The position numbers were made by a program, and so were the translations under genes. This document shows positions 1 to 7,051 of a stretch of DNA of 9,539 nucleotides, one piece after another. The notes under the pieces were generated by a model. The model searched no databases. It was not told the DNA's origin and was given only the letters and a program-made list of their open reading frames with translations. Location: assembly GCA_020853175.1 (NCBI GenBank), contig JADYZK010000093.1, positions 1-9,539 of the forward strand, read 5' to 3'. The stretch is from Bacteroidales bacterium (GTDB taxonomy: Bacteria > Bacteroidota > Bacteroidia > Bacteroidales > F082). Positions within the stretch are counted from its first letter, which is position 1. Every line of letters begins with the position of its first letter.

Positions 1-1
1 A

Positions 2-865
2 AAAGTAAAAGAGCAAAAAATAAACAGCTTAAAAATTGAAGTTGAAAGTTTGATAGCTGCCGATCAGCTCGCTGTGGCTCAGGAAAAGCTAAGTGAGATT
101 CTTATTTTAGACAGTCAAAACACCTTCGCCGCCGCGAAAAAAGCCGAAATAACACTTGCTTTAGAAGCCCGTCAACGCGAAAATCAAGCCCGTTACGAAG
201 CCGCCATGTCCGAAGCTGAGCAGTTGATTGCCAAAAAAGAGTATAAACAAGCCGTCACTTCGCTCAAAATGGCTTTGGGTTTTAAACCCGGCGATGCCGG
301 TGCCAATCAACGTTTGGTGCAAGTGGAAGCCATCATCACCGAAAAGCTGCTCGCTCTCAAAACGGAGTACAGCAAAGCTGTTTCCGAAGCCGATCGTTTT
401 TATAACGGCAGCAGTTTCGACCTTGCCATTGAAAAATATCTTCTTGCTGAAGGCATCAAACCCGACGAATCGTATCCCCGCGAAATGATCAAGAAAATTG
501 CTGCCGAAATGGAAGCCAATAAAATAAGAGAACTGAACCAAACCCTTGTTTTGGTACCTGCCAACACAAGCAAACGGTTTACATTTGAGCCCGTTGACGT
601 TACCGAACGCAGGTCAAATTACATCGTCATCAAAGCCAAAAACACCGGAGAAACCGCATTTCCCCTCTTGGTGAGCTTTGGCAGCAAAAACGAACGCAAT
701 GGAGGTTTTGTGTTGCCTATCCCCGAAAATGGTGAGCTGAATGATTTTATCGTGAAAATTGGTCAGCAATACAAATGGTTCAGCGAAGACAATACTTGGC
801 TTGAATTTCTTCCAGAAAACGGCTCTATTGAAATTGGTTTGATTCAGATTTCAAAAAGCAAGTGA
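2..865 (+). CDS. Helical (TPR-like) repeat protein with C-terminal beta domain, 5' truncated
   Basis: The frame is open from the window edge (codon at 2-4) to TGA at 863-865, so the N-terminus lies outside; 287 residues are visible. A TTG at 50 could be called as a start, but nothing supports it and the upstream codons read on as the same helical protein. Two related segments start about 58 residues apart, at visible residues 65 and 123. Each follows the pattern Y-x2-A-x2-E-A, then a short gap, then A-x2-x-Y/L-x2-A-x-x-x-KP, like the tetratricopeptide-like repeats common in Bacteroidota proteins. A weaker third copy lies at residues 19-55. From about residue 178 the composition changes to alternating hydrophobic and polar residues with W, Y and NGG turns, suggesting a beta-sandwich that I do not recognise. 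Function is unknown; a scaffold or protein-interaction role is inference. The missing N-terminus might carry a catalytic or membrane domain. Confidence 0.8.
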   Translation, partial: KVKEQKINSLKIEVESLIAADQLAVAQEKLSEILILDSQNTFAAAKKAEITLALEARQRENQARYEAAMSEAEQLIAKKEYKQAVTSLKMALGFKPGDAGANQRLVQVEAIITEKLLALKTEYSKAVSEADRFYNGSSFDLAIEKYLLAEGIKPDESYPREMIKKIAAEMEANKIRELNQTLVLVPANTSKRFTFEPVDVTERRSNYIVIKAKNTGETAFPLLVSFGSKNERNGGFVLPIPENGELNDFIVKIGQQYKWFSEDNTWLEFLPENGSIEIGLIQISKSK

Positions 866-887
866 TATGTTTGCACTCTTCGGCACC

Positions 888-930
888 AAAAGCGCATTGT
901 TTTTGTTATGATAGAATCGCTTTTATTTAA
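888..930 (+). terminator. Possible hairpin terminator after the repeat protein
   Basis: AAAAGCG (888-894) pairs with CGCTTTT (918-924). Pairing can continue as ATT (896-898) with AAT (915-917) if C895 is bulged out. T-rich sequence follows to 928. The stem is weak and the loop is 16-23 nt, so this is a tentative call; its position 22 nt after the stop codon favours it. Confidence 0.35.
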
Positions 931-970
931 ATCAATCAACCTGACAACCATTTCCTTTCATAATTTGTCA

Positions 971-978
971 TAGATTTG
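971..978 (+). promoter_or_regulatory. Bacteroidota-type -7 box before the aminotransferase
   Basis: TAGATTTG matches the TAnnTTTG element recognised by the Bacteroidota primary sigma factor and ends 19 nt before the ATG at 998. No clear TTTG -33 element is found at the usual 17-23 nt spacing; the nearest is TTTC at 951. A separate transcript for the aminotransferase is therefore plausible but not certain. Confidence 0.4.
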
Positions 979-997
979 TTTTCTAACACAAACTATA

Positions 998-2470
998 ATG
1001 AATTCACTGGAACAGCATTTTGATCACTTTCGTAAGAATACTATTGGTAACGACTTGGTTTTCAACAGCCCTTATGGGCCTCAACAACTTGTTTACGCCG
1101 ATTGGATTGCCAGTGGACGGTTGTACAAACCCATAGAGGATCGAATTGTTGACATGATTGGCCCTTATGTGGGCAACACCCACACCGAAACCAGTGAAAC
1201 AGGAACGATGATGACCAAAGCATATCATTATGCCCACAAACTCATCAAAAAACACGTCAATGCAGGCCCCGAAGATGTTATCATCACAGCAGGATCGGGC
1301 ATGACCACCGTCATCAACAAAATGCAACGCATCATGGGTTTCAAATCTTGCCGTAAAATTAACAGCAAAGATTGTCTTCAAGCACATGAACGTCCTGTTG
1401 TTTTCATCAGCCACATGGAACACCATTCCAACCAAACCAATTGGTTTGAAGCGAATGTTGACCTTGTAGTACTGCAACCCGACAAAAATTTGCTCGTTGA
1501 CCTTGATGAACTGCGATCGCAGCTCGAAAAACACAAAGACAGGGTCTTTAAAATCGGTTCATTCACTGCGTGTAGCAACGTAACGGGCATACAGACCCCT
1601 ATCCACGAAATGGCCAAAATCATGCACGAATACGGAGGAATTATTTTTGTAGATTATGCTGCATCAGCACCTTATGTTGACATTGACATGCACCCAGCGG
1701 ACGAATCGAAAAAACTTGACGCGATATTTTTTAGTCCACATAAATTTCTTGGAGGCCCGGGCAGCTCAGGGGTAATGATTTTTGATAAATCGTTGTACAA
1801 CAGCCCCACGCCCGACAATCCGGGTGGAGGAACCGTTGACTGGACCAATCCCTGGGGCGAGTACAAATACATTGATGACATTGAAATACGCGAAGACGGA
1901 GGCACCCCCGGATTTTTGCAAGCCATTAGAACCGCTTTGGCCATAGAGGTGAAAAACAAGATGAGTACCGACTTGATGCACCAAAGAGAAAAAGAGTTGA
2001 TAATCAGAGCTTTCGATGGTTTTAGCAAAATTGAAGGATTACATATTTTGGCCGACAATGTGCAGCAGCGACTTGGGGTTTTCTCTTTTTATCTTGACGA
2101 CATTCATTTTAATTTGGTGGTGAAGCTGCTCAACGATCGTTTTGGCATTCAAGTGCGTGGAGGCTGTGCTTGCGCCGGCACTTACGGTCATTTTCTACTC
2201 GATGTGAGTCATGATAAATCAAGAAAAATTACTGATTTAATCAATCATGGCGATCTGTCTCAAAAACCAGGATGGATAAGAGCTTCATTGCATCCAACCA
2301 TGACAAATAACGAACTTGATTTATTGGTTTTTGCTATGGGTGAAATTCAAAAAAACCATCAAAAATGGCAAAAAGACTACGTTTATAACCGATACACCAA
2401 TGAGTTTCGTCATTTCGATGAGCCAGAAGACAAAACGATTCGCATCAAACCATGGTTCGATTTGGGTTAG
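998..2470 (+). CDS. Class-V PLP-dependent aminotransferase, cysteine desulfurase-like
   Basis: This 490-aa protein has the fold-type I aminotransferase class V signature. The PLP-stacking histidine region is H-M-E-H-H-S-N at residues 139-145. The cofactor aspartate is D219 in I-F-V-D-Y-A-A, and the Schiff-base lysine is K249 in F-S-P-H-K-F. A loop R-G-G-C-A-C-A-G carries C390 and C392 where SufS/IscS-type desulfurases have the sulfur-accepting cysteine. Substrate choice is not shown; cysteine desulfuration is the leading inference, and selenocysteine or another amino acid remains possible. At 490 aa it is longer than SufS (about 400-410). The extra length includes a segment around residues 125-132 and a C-terminal tail after residue 460. 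No suf or isc genes are adjacent, so a dedicated Fe-S assembly role is not supported by context. ATG at 998 is preceded by an AT-rich leader without Shine-Dalgarno, as usual in this phylum. The last codon directly abuts the stop of the opposing small gene. Confidence 0.9.
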   Translation: MNSLEQHFDHFRKNTIGNDLVFNSPYGPQQLVYADWIASGRLYKPIEDRIVDMIGPYVGNTHTETSETGTMMTKAYHYAHKLIKKHVNAGPEDVIITAGSGMTTVINKMQRIMGFKSCRKINSKDCLQAHERPVVFISHMEHHSNQTNWFEANVDLVVLQPDKNLLVDLDELRSQLEKHKDRVFKIGSFTACSNVTGIQTPIHEMAKIMHEYGGIIFVDYAASAPYVDIDMHPADESKKLDAIFFSPHKFLGGPGSSGVMIFDKSLYNSPTPDNPGGGTVDWTNPWGEYKYIDDIEIREDGGTPGFLQAIRTALAIEVKNKMSTDLMHQREKELIIRAFDGFSKIEGLHILADNVQQRLGVFSFYLDDIHFNLVVKLLNDRFGIQVRGGCACAGTYGHFLLDVSHDKSRKITDLINHGDLSQKPGWIRASLHPTMTNNELDLLVFAMGEIQKNHQKWQKDYVYNRYTNEFRHFDEPEDKTIRIKPWFDLG

Positions 2471-2638
2471 TTAAAACGGCACACGATGGGGGTACATAAA
2501 CCTAACCACAAAAAATAAAGCCACTGCGGCAAAGGCAATCATGAGGAAGGTTACGCCAAGAACGTGTTTTTTGCGATAAAAAAACCATGCCGCTAATCCT
2601 GAAAAAAACAACGACAATATCAAAAGTTGAATGACCAT
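2471..2638 (-). CDS. Small two-helix membrane protein (55 aa)
   Basis: The minus-strand frame runs from ATG (2638-2636) to TAA (2473-2471) and encodes 55 residues. Residues 2-20 are a hydrophobic stretch beginning V-I-Q-L-L-I-L. A basic loop Y-R-K-K-H follows at 21-25, then a second hydrophobic stretch at about 26-47. The tail (R-F-M-Y-P-H-R-V-P-F) is basic and aromatic. The likely topology is a helical hairpin with the loop and tail distribution still open. A promoter match (TTTG, 21 nt, TACTTTTG) lies just upstream, which supports a real gene. It sits 58 nt after rel on the same strand, and its stop touches that of the aminotransferase with no intervening base. I do not recognise the family; it resembles the small DUF-type inner-membrane proteins common in Bacteroidota. 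Function unknown. Confidence 0.7.
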   Translation of the reverse strand: MVIQLLILSLFFSGLAAWFFYRKKHVLGVTFLMIAFAAVALFFVVRFMYPHRVPF

Positions 2639-2660
2639 AACTTTTTTAATTATAAAACAT

Positions 2661-2693
2661 CAAAAGTACTTTTGTTTTACTTCGGCAATCAAA
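2661..2693 (-). promoter_or_regulatory. Promoter of the small membrane protein gene
   Basis: On the minus strand a TTTG -33 element (plus-strand CAAA at 2690-2693) is followed by 21 nt and then TACTTTTG (2668-2661), an exact TAnnTTTG -7 box. The ATG follows 22 nt later at 2638. The -33 element falls immediately upstream of (beyond) nothing but the rel stop at 2697. The -7 box is half of the perfect 14-bp palindrome CAAAAGTACTTTTG (2661-2674), which could also be a regulator site. Confidence 0.6.
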
Positions 2694-2696
2694 AAC

Positions 2697-4886
2697 TCAA
2701 TCAATTCTTGTGACCTTTTCTACGCCTTGCACCTTGCCAATACGAAAAATTAATTGCTCTAAGTGGTCGGTGTCTTTAATTTGCAAGCCAATTTTTCCTA
2801 TAAAACGACCATCACGAGTATCGAAGGTTATTGTGCGCATATTTACTTTTAAGTCGTTAGAAATCAGCTGCGTAATCTCGCCTACCAAACCTAAAGTATC
2901 AATTCCTATCACCCTAATGGCAGCCTGAAAATTGGGGTTGTCCTTCGACTCTTTCCATCGCACTTTTAAAACCCTGTAACTGTACCTTTCCTTCAGGCGT
3001 GCGGCATTCGGACAGCCAACCCGATGAATAGTAATTCCGGTACTGATGGTCACAAAGCCAAACACATCATCGCCCGGTATGGGGTTACAGCATTTTGCCA
3101 GCTTGTAAATGACATTGCTGATGTTGTCGTCAATAATCAAAAAATCATCTTTCCCATCTGTTTTATAGGCCGCTTTTGGCTCTATATTCAGCTCAACGCT
3201 TTCAAGTGGTTTTGTAGAGTGTTTTTCTTCGGAGGTGAGTAAAACAAGGTGTTTTTTTAATTCCATGAGATCCAAATTCTCGGTAGCCACATCATGGTAG
3301 AGTTGAATGGAAGTGCTTTTCTTGTAATGCTTTACGAGATGATGAATAATATCTTCGGAGTAAACAATCTTCCAATTTTTTAGTTTCCGAAGCAAGAGTT
3401 CTTTACCAAAATCAGCTTCTTTAAGCTCCACCTCTTTCAGGTAACGTTTAATTTTACTTTTGGCCCTTTCAGTAACAACGATGCTGAGCCAATCGTGCTT
3501 TGGAACTTGCTTTTTATTGGTAATGATCTCCACTTTATCGCCGTTTTGAAGTAGATGGCGAATAGGAACATTGCGATTGTTGACCCTTGCGCCACTGCAA
3601 TGGTCGCCTACTTTGGTATGCACCTCGTAGGCAAAATCCAGCACAGAAGAACCGGCGGGCAACTGCTTGAGGTCGCCATCAGGAGTAAAAATAAAAATTT
3701 TTCCTCCCTGTTTTTCCACCCTCTTATAAGCCCCAAATTGAATTTGTCCGGGGTTTTCAAGCACATCGCGTACTTGATTCAACCACTCTTCGGCATCTTT
3801 TTTCTCCGGTTTGTCTTTATAAAGCCAGTGGGCTGCCTGTCCTTTTTCGGCCACCTGATCCATACGATCCGACCGAATTTGAACCTCCACCCATTTATCT
3901 TCGGATGCTTTCACGGTTGTATGTAGCGATTCGTAACCCGAGGCTTTGGGAGTTGTGATCCAATCGCGCAATCGTTTTGGATTGGGGGTGTACAAATCGG
4001 AAACAATAGAATAAGCCCTCCAGCAGTCTTCTTTTTCTTTTTTCAGCTGACTTTTAGTGATAATACGGATGGCAAAAAGATCATAAACCTGTTCAAAATC
4101 AACATTTTGATCTTTCATTTTTGCCCAAATGCTGGGTATGGATTTGGTGCGCCATTTGATGTTCGACTCGATGCCATGCTGTTTCAATTCATGCTCCACA
4201 GGTGCGATAAAGGCCTTCATAAACACCTCTTGGTTTTCTTTGTCGGCATTAATTTTACTTTGAATGCTTTCAAACACCTCCGGATTTTCATAACGCATTA
4301 CCCTTTCTTCAAACTCAGCTTTGATGGAATAAAGTCCCAGCCGGTGCGTAATAGGGATGTACAAATACTTCACCTCCTCTGCAAAACGTTGCATTTTTTC
4401 AGCATCGAGAAGCTCGGGATGCCGCATATCATACAACCGATGTGCAATTTTTAACAAAACCACCCTAATGTCCTCAACCAAAGAAAGAAAGAGTTTACGA
4501 AAAGGATCGGATTGATAGGACAAGCGGGTTGTTGGCAGGTCAGAAATTTTCTTAAAGCCTTTAAGAATCACAGCCACATCTTGGCCGTATTCTTGCTGAA
4601 CCAGACTATAATGCTCTTCCGTTTCCAAAGGCTGACCGTGAAGCATTGCAGCGATGAAAGTGGAGGATCGCAATCCAATTTCAAATACGGCAATTTTTCC
4701 CACCTCAAGGTAGTGAACAAGAGCTGGTTTGCCATCGAGGAGCACCTTATCCGCATAAATAGCCTTCGCCTGTTCAAATGCTTTATCAATGATTTCTTTT
4801 TCATGAATGCTCAGCTCGTTGCTCAAAAAGGCGACCACAGCTGACAATTGCTCTTCAACTTTATCGGAAAACGGGCTATCCATCAT
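2697..4886 (-). CDS. rel: RelA/SpoT-family (p)ppGpp synthetase with degenerate hydrolase domain
   Basis: This 729-aa protein has the long RSH layout: HD domain at about 30-200, synthetase 235-355, TGS 395-457, a helical region, a CC motif segment and ACT 653-728. It would transfer pyrophosphate from ATP to GTP/GDP to make the stringent-response alarmone. Synthetase signatures are present: R246/K248 in W-R-T-K-S-I, D269 in V-Y-D-L, R-L-R-D at 305-308, G-Y-E-S-L-H at 317-322, E334 in E-V-Q-I-R, and A-A-H-W. In the HD domain H58 and H83 remain. The HD aspartate is G84, the following E-D pair is L87-E88, and the second metal aspartate (A-D-R in active enzymes) is H149 in K-I-A-H-R. ppGpp hydrolysis is therefore very unlikely. 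C599, C600 and C625 keep the conserved C-terminal cysteine motif. R-L-R-D resembles the basic RxKD motif of bifunctional Rel rather than the acidic ExDD of RelA. Two tandem ATG codons (4886, 4883) are possible starts. A terminator separates it from floA, and only a degenerate -7 box (TAACCTTG, 4910-4903) is visible upstream. Confidence 0.92.
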   Translation of the reverse strand: MMDSPFSDKVEEQLSAVVAFLSNELSIHEKEIIDKAFEQAKAIYADKVLLDGKPALVHYLEVGKIAVFEIGLRSSTFIAAMLHGQPLETEEHYSLVQQEYGQDVAVILKGFKKISDLPTTRLSYQSDPFRKLFLSLVEDIRVVLLKIAHRLYDMRHPELLDAEKMQRFAEEVKYLYIPITHRLGLYSIKAEFEERVMRYENPEVFESIQSKINADKENQEVFMKAFIAPVEHELKQHGIESNIKWRTKSIPSIWAKMKDQNVDFEQVYDLFAIRIITKSQLKKEKEDCWRAYSIVSDLYTPNPKRLRDWITTPKASGYESLHTTVKASEDKWVEVQIRSDRMDQVAEKGQAAHWLYKDKPEKKDAEEWLNQVRDVLENPGQIQFGAYKRVEKQGGKIFIFTPDGDLKQLPAGSSVLDFAYEVHTKVGDHCSGARVNNRNVPIRHLLQNGDKVEIITNKKQVPKHDWLSIVVTERAKSKIKRYLKEVELKEADFGKELLLRKLKNWKIVYSEDIIHHLVKHYKKSTSIQLYHDVATENLDLMELKKHLVLLTSEEKHSTKPLESVELNIEPKAAYKTDGKDDFLIIDDNISNVIYKLAKCCNPIPGDDVFGFVTISTGITIHRVGCPNAARLKERYSYRVLKVRWKESKDNPNFQAAIRVIGIDTLGLVGEITQLISNDLKVNMRTITFDTRDGRFIGKIGLQIKDTDHLEQLIFRIGKVQGVEKVTRID

Positions 4887-4910
4887 GTCATTAAAGCGTT
4901 TACAAGGTTA

Positions 4911-4951
4911 AAAAAAACGTTTGCACCTTCACCTGATACAAACGTTTTTTT
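4911..4951 (-). terminator. Strong hairpin terminator of the clpS-nfeD-floA operon
   Basis: Arms 4911-4923 and 4939-4951 are perfect 13-bp complements (seven A, then CGTTTG, against CAAACG, then seven T) around a 15-nt loop. Read on the minus strand it lies 21 nt after the floA stop codon and ends in a T tract, as an intrinsic terminator should. The A/T symmetry would allow it to work from the other strand too, but no plus-strand gene ends here. It implies that rel, which starts 24 nt further on, depends on its own promoter or on read-through. Confidence 0.8.
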
Positions 4952-4972
4952 GTCAGTAAAAGGAATTGGTAA

Positions 4973-5980
4973 CTATTTGTTACCGGAGTTAATACCCTTG
5001 TTACCAGGATCATTGCTTTGATTGGGATCAGCAATACTGTCTCTCATGCGGGTGTCTGCCTGAATATTTTGAAATTTATAATAATCCATGATACCCAAAT
5101 TTCCCGATCGGAATGCCTCGGCAATTGCCTGGGGAATAAGTGCCTCAGCTTGAATTACATTGGCTCGCGCTTCTTGAGCTTTGGCTTTCATTTCTTGCTC
5201 TAAGGCTACGGCCATAGCTCTGCGCTCTTCGGCTTTGGCTTGCGCGATGTTTTTATCGGCTTGTGCCTGATCCATTTGCAAAACGGCACCGATATTTTTC
5301 CCTATATCAATGTCGGCGATATCAATGGAGAGGATTTCAAAAGCCGTTCCTGAATCGAGACCTTTGCGCAGCACTACTTTGGAGATAGAATCCGGATTTT
5401 CGAGTACCGACTTATGTGAATCGGCGGAACCGATGCTGGAAACAATACCTTCGCCAACTCTTGCTAAAACGGTTTCTTCGCCGGCACCACCCACCAATTG
5501 CTTGATGTTGGCTCGCACTGTAACACGCGCAATGGCAATAAGTTGGATGCCATCCTTGGCTACAGCGGCCACTTTCTTGGTGTCAATTACTTTTGGATTT
5601 ACCGACATTTGAACGGCTTGAAAAACATCACGTCCTGCAAGGTCAATCGCAGTTGCGGTCTTAAAATTCAGTTCGATATTGGCCTTGTCTGCCGAAATAA
5701 GTGCATTAATCACTTGTTGAACCCTTCCACCGGCCAAAAAATGGGCTTCCAAATCGTCTCTTTCCAGCTTAATGCCGGCTTTGGTGGCAGCAATCATGCT
5801 GTTGACAATTACTGATGGCGGTACTTTCCTCCATCGCATCAGAATCAGTTGTAACAAGGAGATGCGCACTCCCGAAACCAAGGCCGTGAACCACAAGCCT
5901 ACAGGAATAAAGTAAAAAAGAAACCAAATCAAGAAGATTGATCCCAAGCCAATGGCTATAAAAACATACATTTCATTCAT
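4973..5980 (-). CDS. floA: FloA flotillin-like lipid-raft protein
   Basis: This 335-aa protein matches the YqfA/FloA family, which anchors in the inner membrane and organises functional membrane microdomains. The N-terminus has a hydrophobic span at about 5-30 and a second hydrophobic, re-entrant-like span to about 48. A SPFH-type domain follows (about 105-230), including G-G-A-G-E-E-T at 164-170 and an I-D-I-A-D-I-D-I-G segment at 219-227. Residues 235-285 are rich in A, Q, E and K and should form the flotillin coiled coil used for oligomerisation. The C-terminal tail after 320 is short, polar and rich in N, G and S. The start at 5980 overlaps the nfeD stop by 8 nt, and the pairing with NfeD is typical of bacterial flotillins. 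The gene ends before a strong hairpin. Length fits the family (about 330 aa). Confidence 0.95.
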   Translation of the reverse strand: MNEMYVFIAIGLGSIFLIWFLFYFIPVGLWFTALVSGVRISLLQLILMRWRKVPPSVIVNSMIAATKAGIKLERDDLEAHFLAGGRVQQVINALISADKANIELNFKTATAIDLAGRDVFQAVQMSVNPKVIDTKKVAAVAKDGIQLIAIARVTVRANIKQLVGGAGEETVLARVGEGIVSSIGSADSHKSVLENPDSISKVVLRKGLDSGTAFEILSIDIADIDIGKNIGAVLQMDQAQADKNIAQAKAEERRAMAVALEQEMKAKAQEARANVIQAEALIPQAIAEAFRSGNLGIMDYYKFQNIQADTRMRDSIADPNQSNDPGNKGINSGNK

Positions 5981-6449
5981 TGTACAATGTTTTAAGTTTT
6001 ATAATAATTTTATTTCCTTCAACTCTTATTACTTCAATGGTTTTGTTTTCGTCAATAAACTCGGTGCGTGCATCCACTTCATAGAACTCGTTATTAATGA
6101 AAGCTTTACCTAATGGAGCGCAACGGGAAATGGTTGTTCCTTCATCTCCGGCACGTACGGCTCCGGCTTCAACCACATTTACTCTTCCTTCAAGATTGGT
6201 ATGCAGCATGGCGCGATCCCATGTTTTAGAACGCAGAGCCAACACCAAAGCCACGATATTCAGCACCACGGTTCCAGACAAAACAATCATGCCCGCTGTA
6301 GTTCCTTCGCGCTCAAACGCAAGGTAAACGCCCGATACCATCAATGCAAATCCAATCACTCCGGCTACTCCACCACCTGGAATAACAAGGATTTCGAGCA
6401 AGACGATGAGTAAACCGATTCCTATTAAAGTGAAAATGATTGTCCACAT
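5973..6449 (-). CDS. nfeD: Short NfeD-family membrane protein
   Basis: This 158-aa protein begins with three hydrophobic segments: about 3-23, 26-45 and 52-72. The first is followed by the P-G-G-G-V-A-G turn typical of NfeD. A soluble C-terminal part (about 88-153) has the glycine-rich start and alternating strands of the NfeD OB-fold. It lacks the N-terminal ClpP-like protease domain of long NfeD proteins, so it is the short form. Such proteins partner flotillins, and the overlap with floA (shared ATGAATGA) suggests translational coupling and equal production. It starts 3 nt after the clpS stop. Confidence 0.93.
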   Translation of the reverse strand: MWTIIFTLIGIGLLIVLLEILVIPGGGVAGVIGFALMVSGVYLAFEREGTTAGMIVLSGTVVLNIVALVLALRSKTWDRAMLHTNLEGRVNVVEAGAVRAGDEGTTISRCAPLGKAFINNEFYEVDARTEFIDENKTIEVIRVEGNKIIIKLKTLYNE

Positions 6450-6452
6450 AAT

Positions 6453-6725
6453 TTATTCGATACTGGCAGTTAAATTTCTGTTTGAAAATTCCTGAAAAAC
6501 AGGCTTGAGTTCGTTAGCTGAGCACGATTTAACGGCACACTTTCCTTTATAATGTACAATCCAGGTGCAGGTTTCGGCCTGTTCAAGGGTATGTTCACAT
6601 ACATCAATCAAGGTCTCAATCACGAAATCAAATGAATTAAAATCATCGTTAAAAAGCACCAGATTCTTCTGCTTATCAAGCAGAGCATCTGTTGTTTCAG
6701 AAGGACTTTCTTTTACTTTGACCAT
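6453..6725 (-). CDS. clpS: ATP-dependent Clp protease adaptor ClpS
   Basis: This 90-aa protein matches ClpS in length and motifs. It delivers substrates with N-degrons (bulky N-terminal residues) to the ClpA/ClpC unfoldase for ClpP degradation. A flexible N-terminal tail (1-20) is followed by the core. The core includes L-F-N-D-D-F at 24-29, whose N26/D27/D28 correspond to the N-degron pocket acidic residues, and V-H-Y-K-G at 57-61 with the conserved histidine H58. The central helix is degenerate relative to proteobacterial ClpS and contains C43, C53, C63 and C68, an unusually high cysteine count. It is the first gene of a probable three-gene operon with nfeD and floA. ATG at 6725 is preceded by a candidate -7 box 30 nt upstream. 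Confidence 0.92.
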   Translation of the reverse strand: MVKVKESPSETTDALLDKQKNLVLFNDDFNSFDFVIETLIDVCEHTLEQAETCTWIVHYKGKCAVKSCSANELKPVFQEFSNRNLTASIE

Positions 6726-6742
6726 TGGTTATTATCCGATTT

Positions 6743-6802
6743 TGCGTTAAAAGTACAAAAATAATGGCAACTACGATGCGCTTGAAGTTGTATGCGTTAA
6801 AA
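6743..6802. repeat. Ten-base direct repeat upstream of clpS
   Basis: TGCGTTAAAA occurs at 6743-6752 and again at 6793-6802, exactly 50 bp apart, close to five helical turns. The first copy lies downstream of the candidate clpS -7 box and the second upstream of it. It could be an operator pair or chance in AT-rich sequence. Confidence 0.3.
6756..6763 (-). promoter_or_regulatory. Candidate -7 box for the clpS operon
   Basis: On the minus strand TATTTTTG (6763-6756) fits TAnnTTTG and would give a leader of about 25 nt before the clpS ATG. No good TTTG -33 element is seen at the expected distance. A second near match, TACTTTTA (6755-6748), overlaps the start region, so the exact position is uncertain. 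Confidence 0.35.
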
Positions 6803-7034
6803 ATATATAAGTTGCTGTTTTTTATTTCCTTTAGAAAGCTAAAATAAGATTCATTTTTGGAGAAAAACAAACAAGAACTACCGATATTTTCTCTACTTTA
6901 ATTTGTTGATGGTGAAGCATTTTTCAAAAACGGATAGCTGCTTAAAACAAAAAAAACGCCTCAAAACCCACTACCCACAACATAAAGGCCCAACGCCAGC
7001 GCGCATTAAACAAAGCTTGATCGGTTGTTTTTTT

Positions 7035-7042
7035 TACTTTTG
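7035..7042 (+). promoter_or_regulatory. -7 box directly before the Nudix gene
   Basis: TACTTTTG is an exact TAnnTTTG match. It ends only 9 nt before the ATG at 7052, so transcription should begin about 2-5 nt upstream of the start codon. The -33 element is weak (TTG at 7017-7019, spacing 15). The 3' half of the box is part of the palindrome TTTTGCAAAA (7038-7047). Confidence 0.5.
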
Positions 7043-7051
7043 CAAAAAAAG

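Larger units (their letters stand above)
6726..7051. other. Divergent non-coding region between clpS and the Nudix gene
   Basis: These 326 bases are AT-rich with many A and T runs and contain candidate promoters for both flanking genes. A 10-bp direct repeat lies near the clpS end. I found no tRNA-like fold, no convincing small gene and no strong hairpin. One 50-codon frame (6909-7061) is judged spurious. The middle (about 6803-7010) holds nothing I can identify. Confidence 0.6.

Noticed and set aside
161..541. A 126-codon frame antisense to the helical-repeat gene
   Set aside because: It is a mirror of the Lys/Glu/Ala-rich codons on the plus strand, with many phenylalanines and no recognisable motif.
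1004..1534. A 176-codon frame antisense to the aminotransferase
   Set aside because: It lies wholly opposite a well-supported gene, and its composition (rich in F, V, H) is that of a reverse-strand shadow.
6803..7010. Possible structured RNA or riboswitch in the divergent region
   Set aside because: No stable stem or known riboswitch core could be read by eye; short repeats of AACGCC were not arranged as a stem.
7025..7051. TTG start giving nine extra residues to the Nudix protein
   Set aside because: It would lie upstream of the -7 box; the extra residues are T-run derived (F, L) and the ATG at 7052 fits the family start better.
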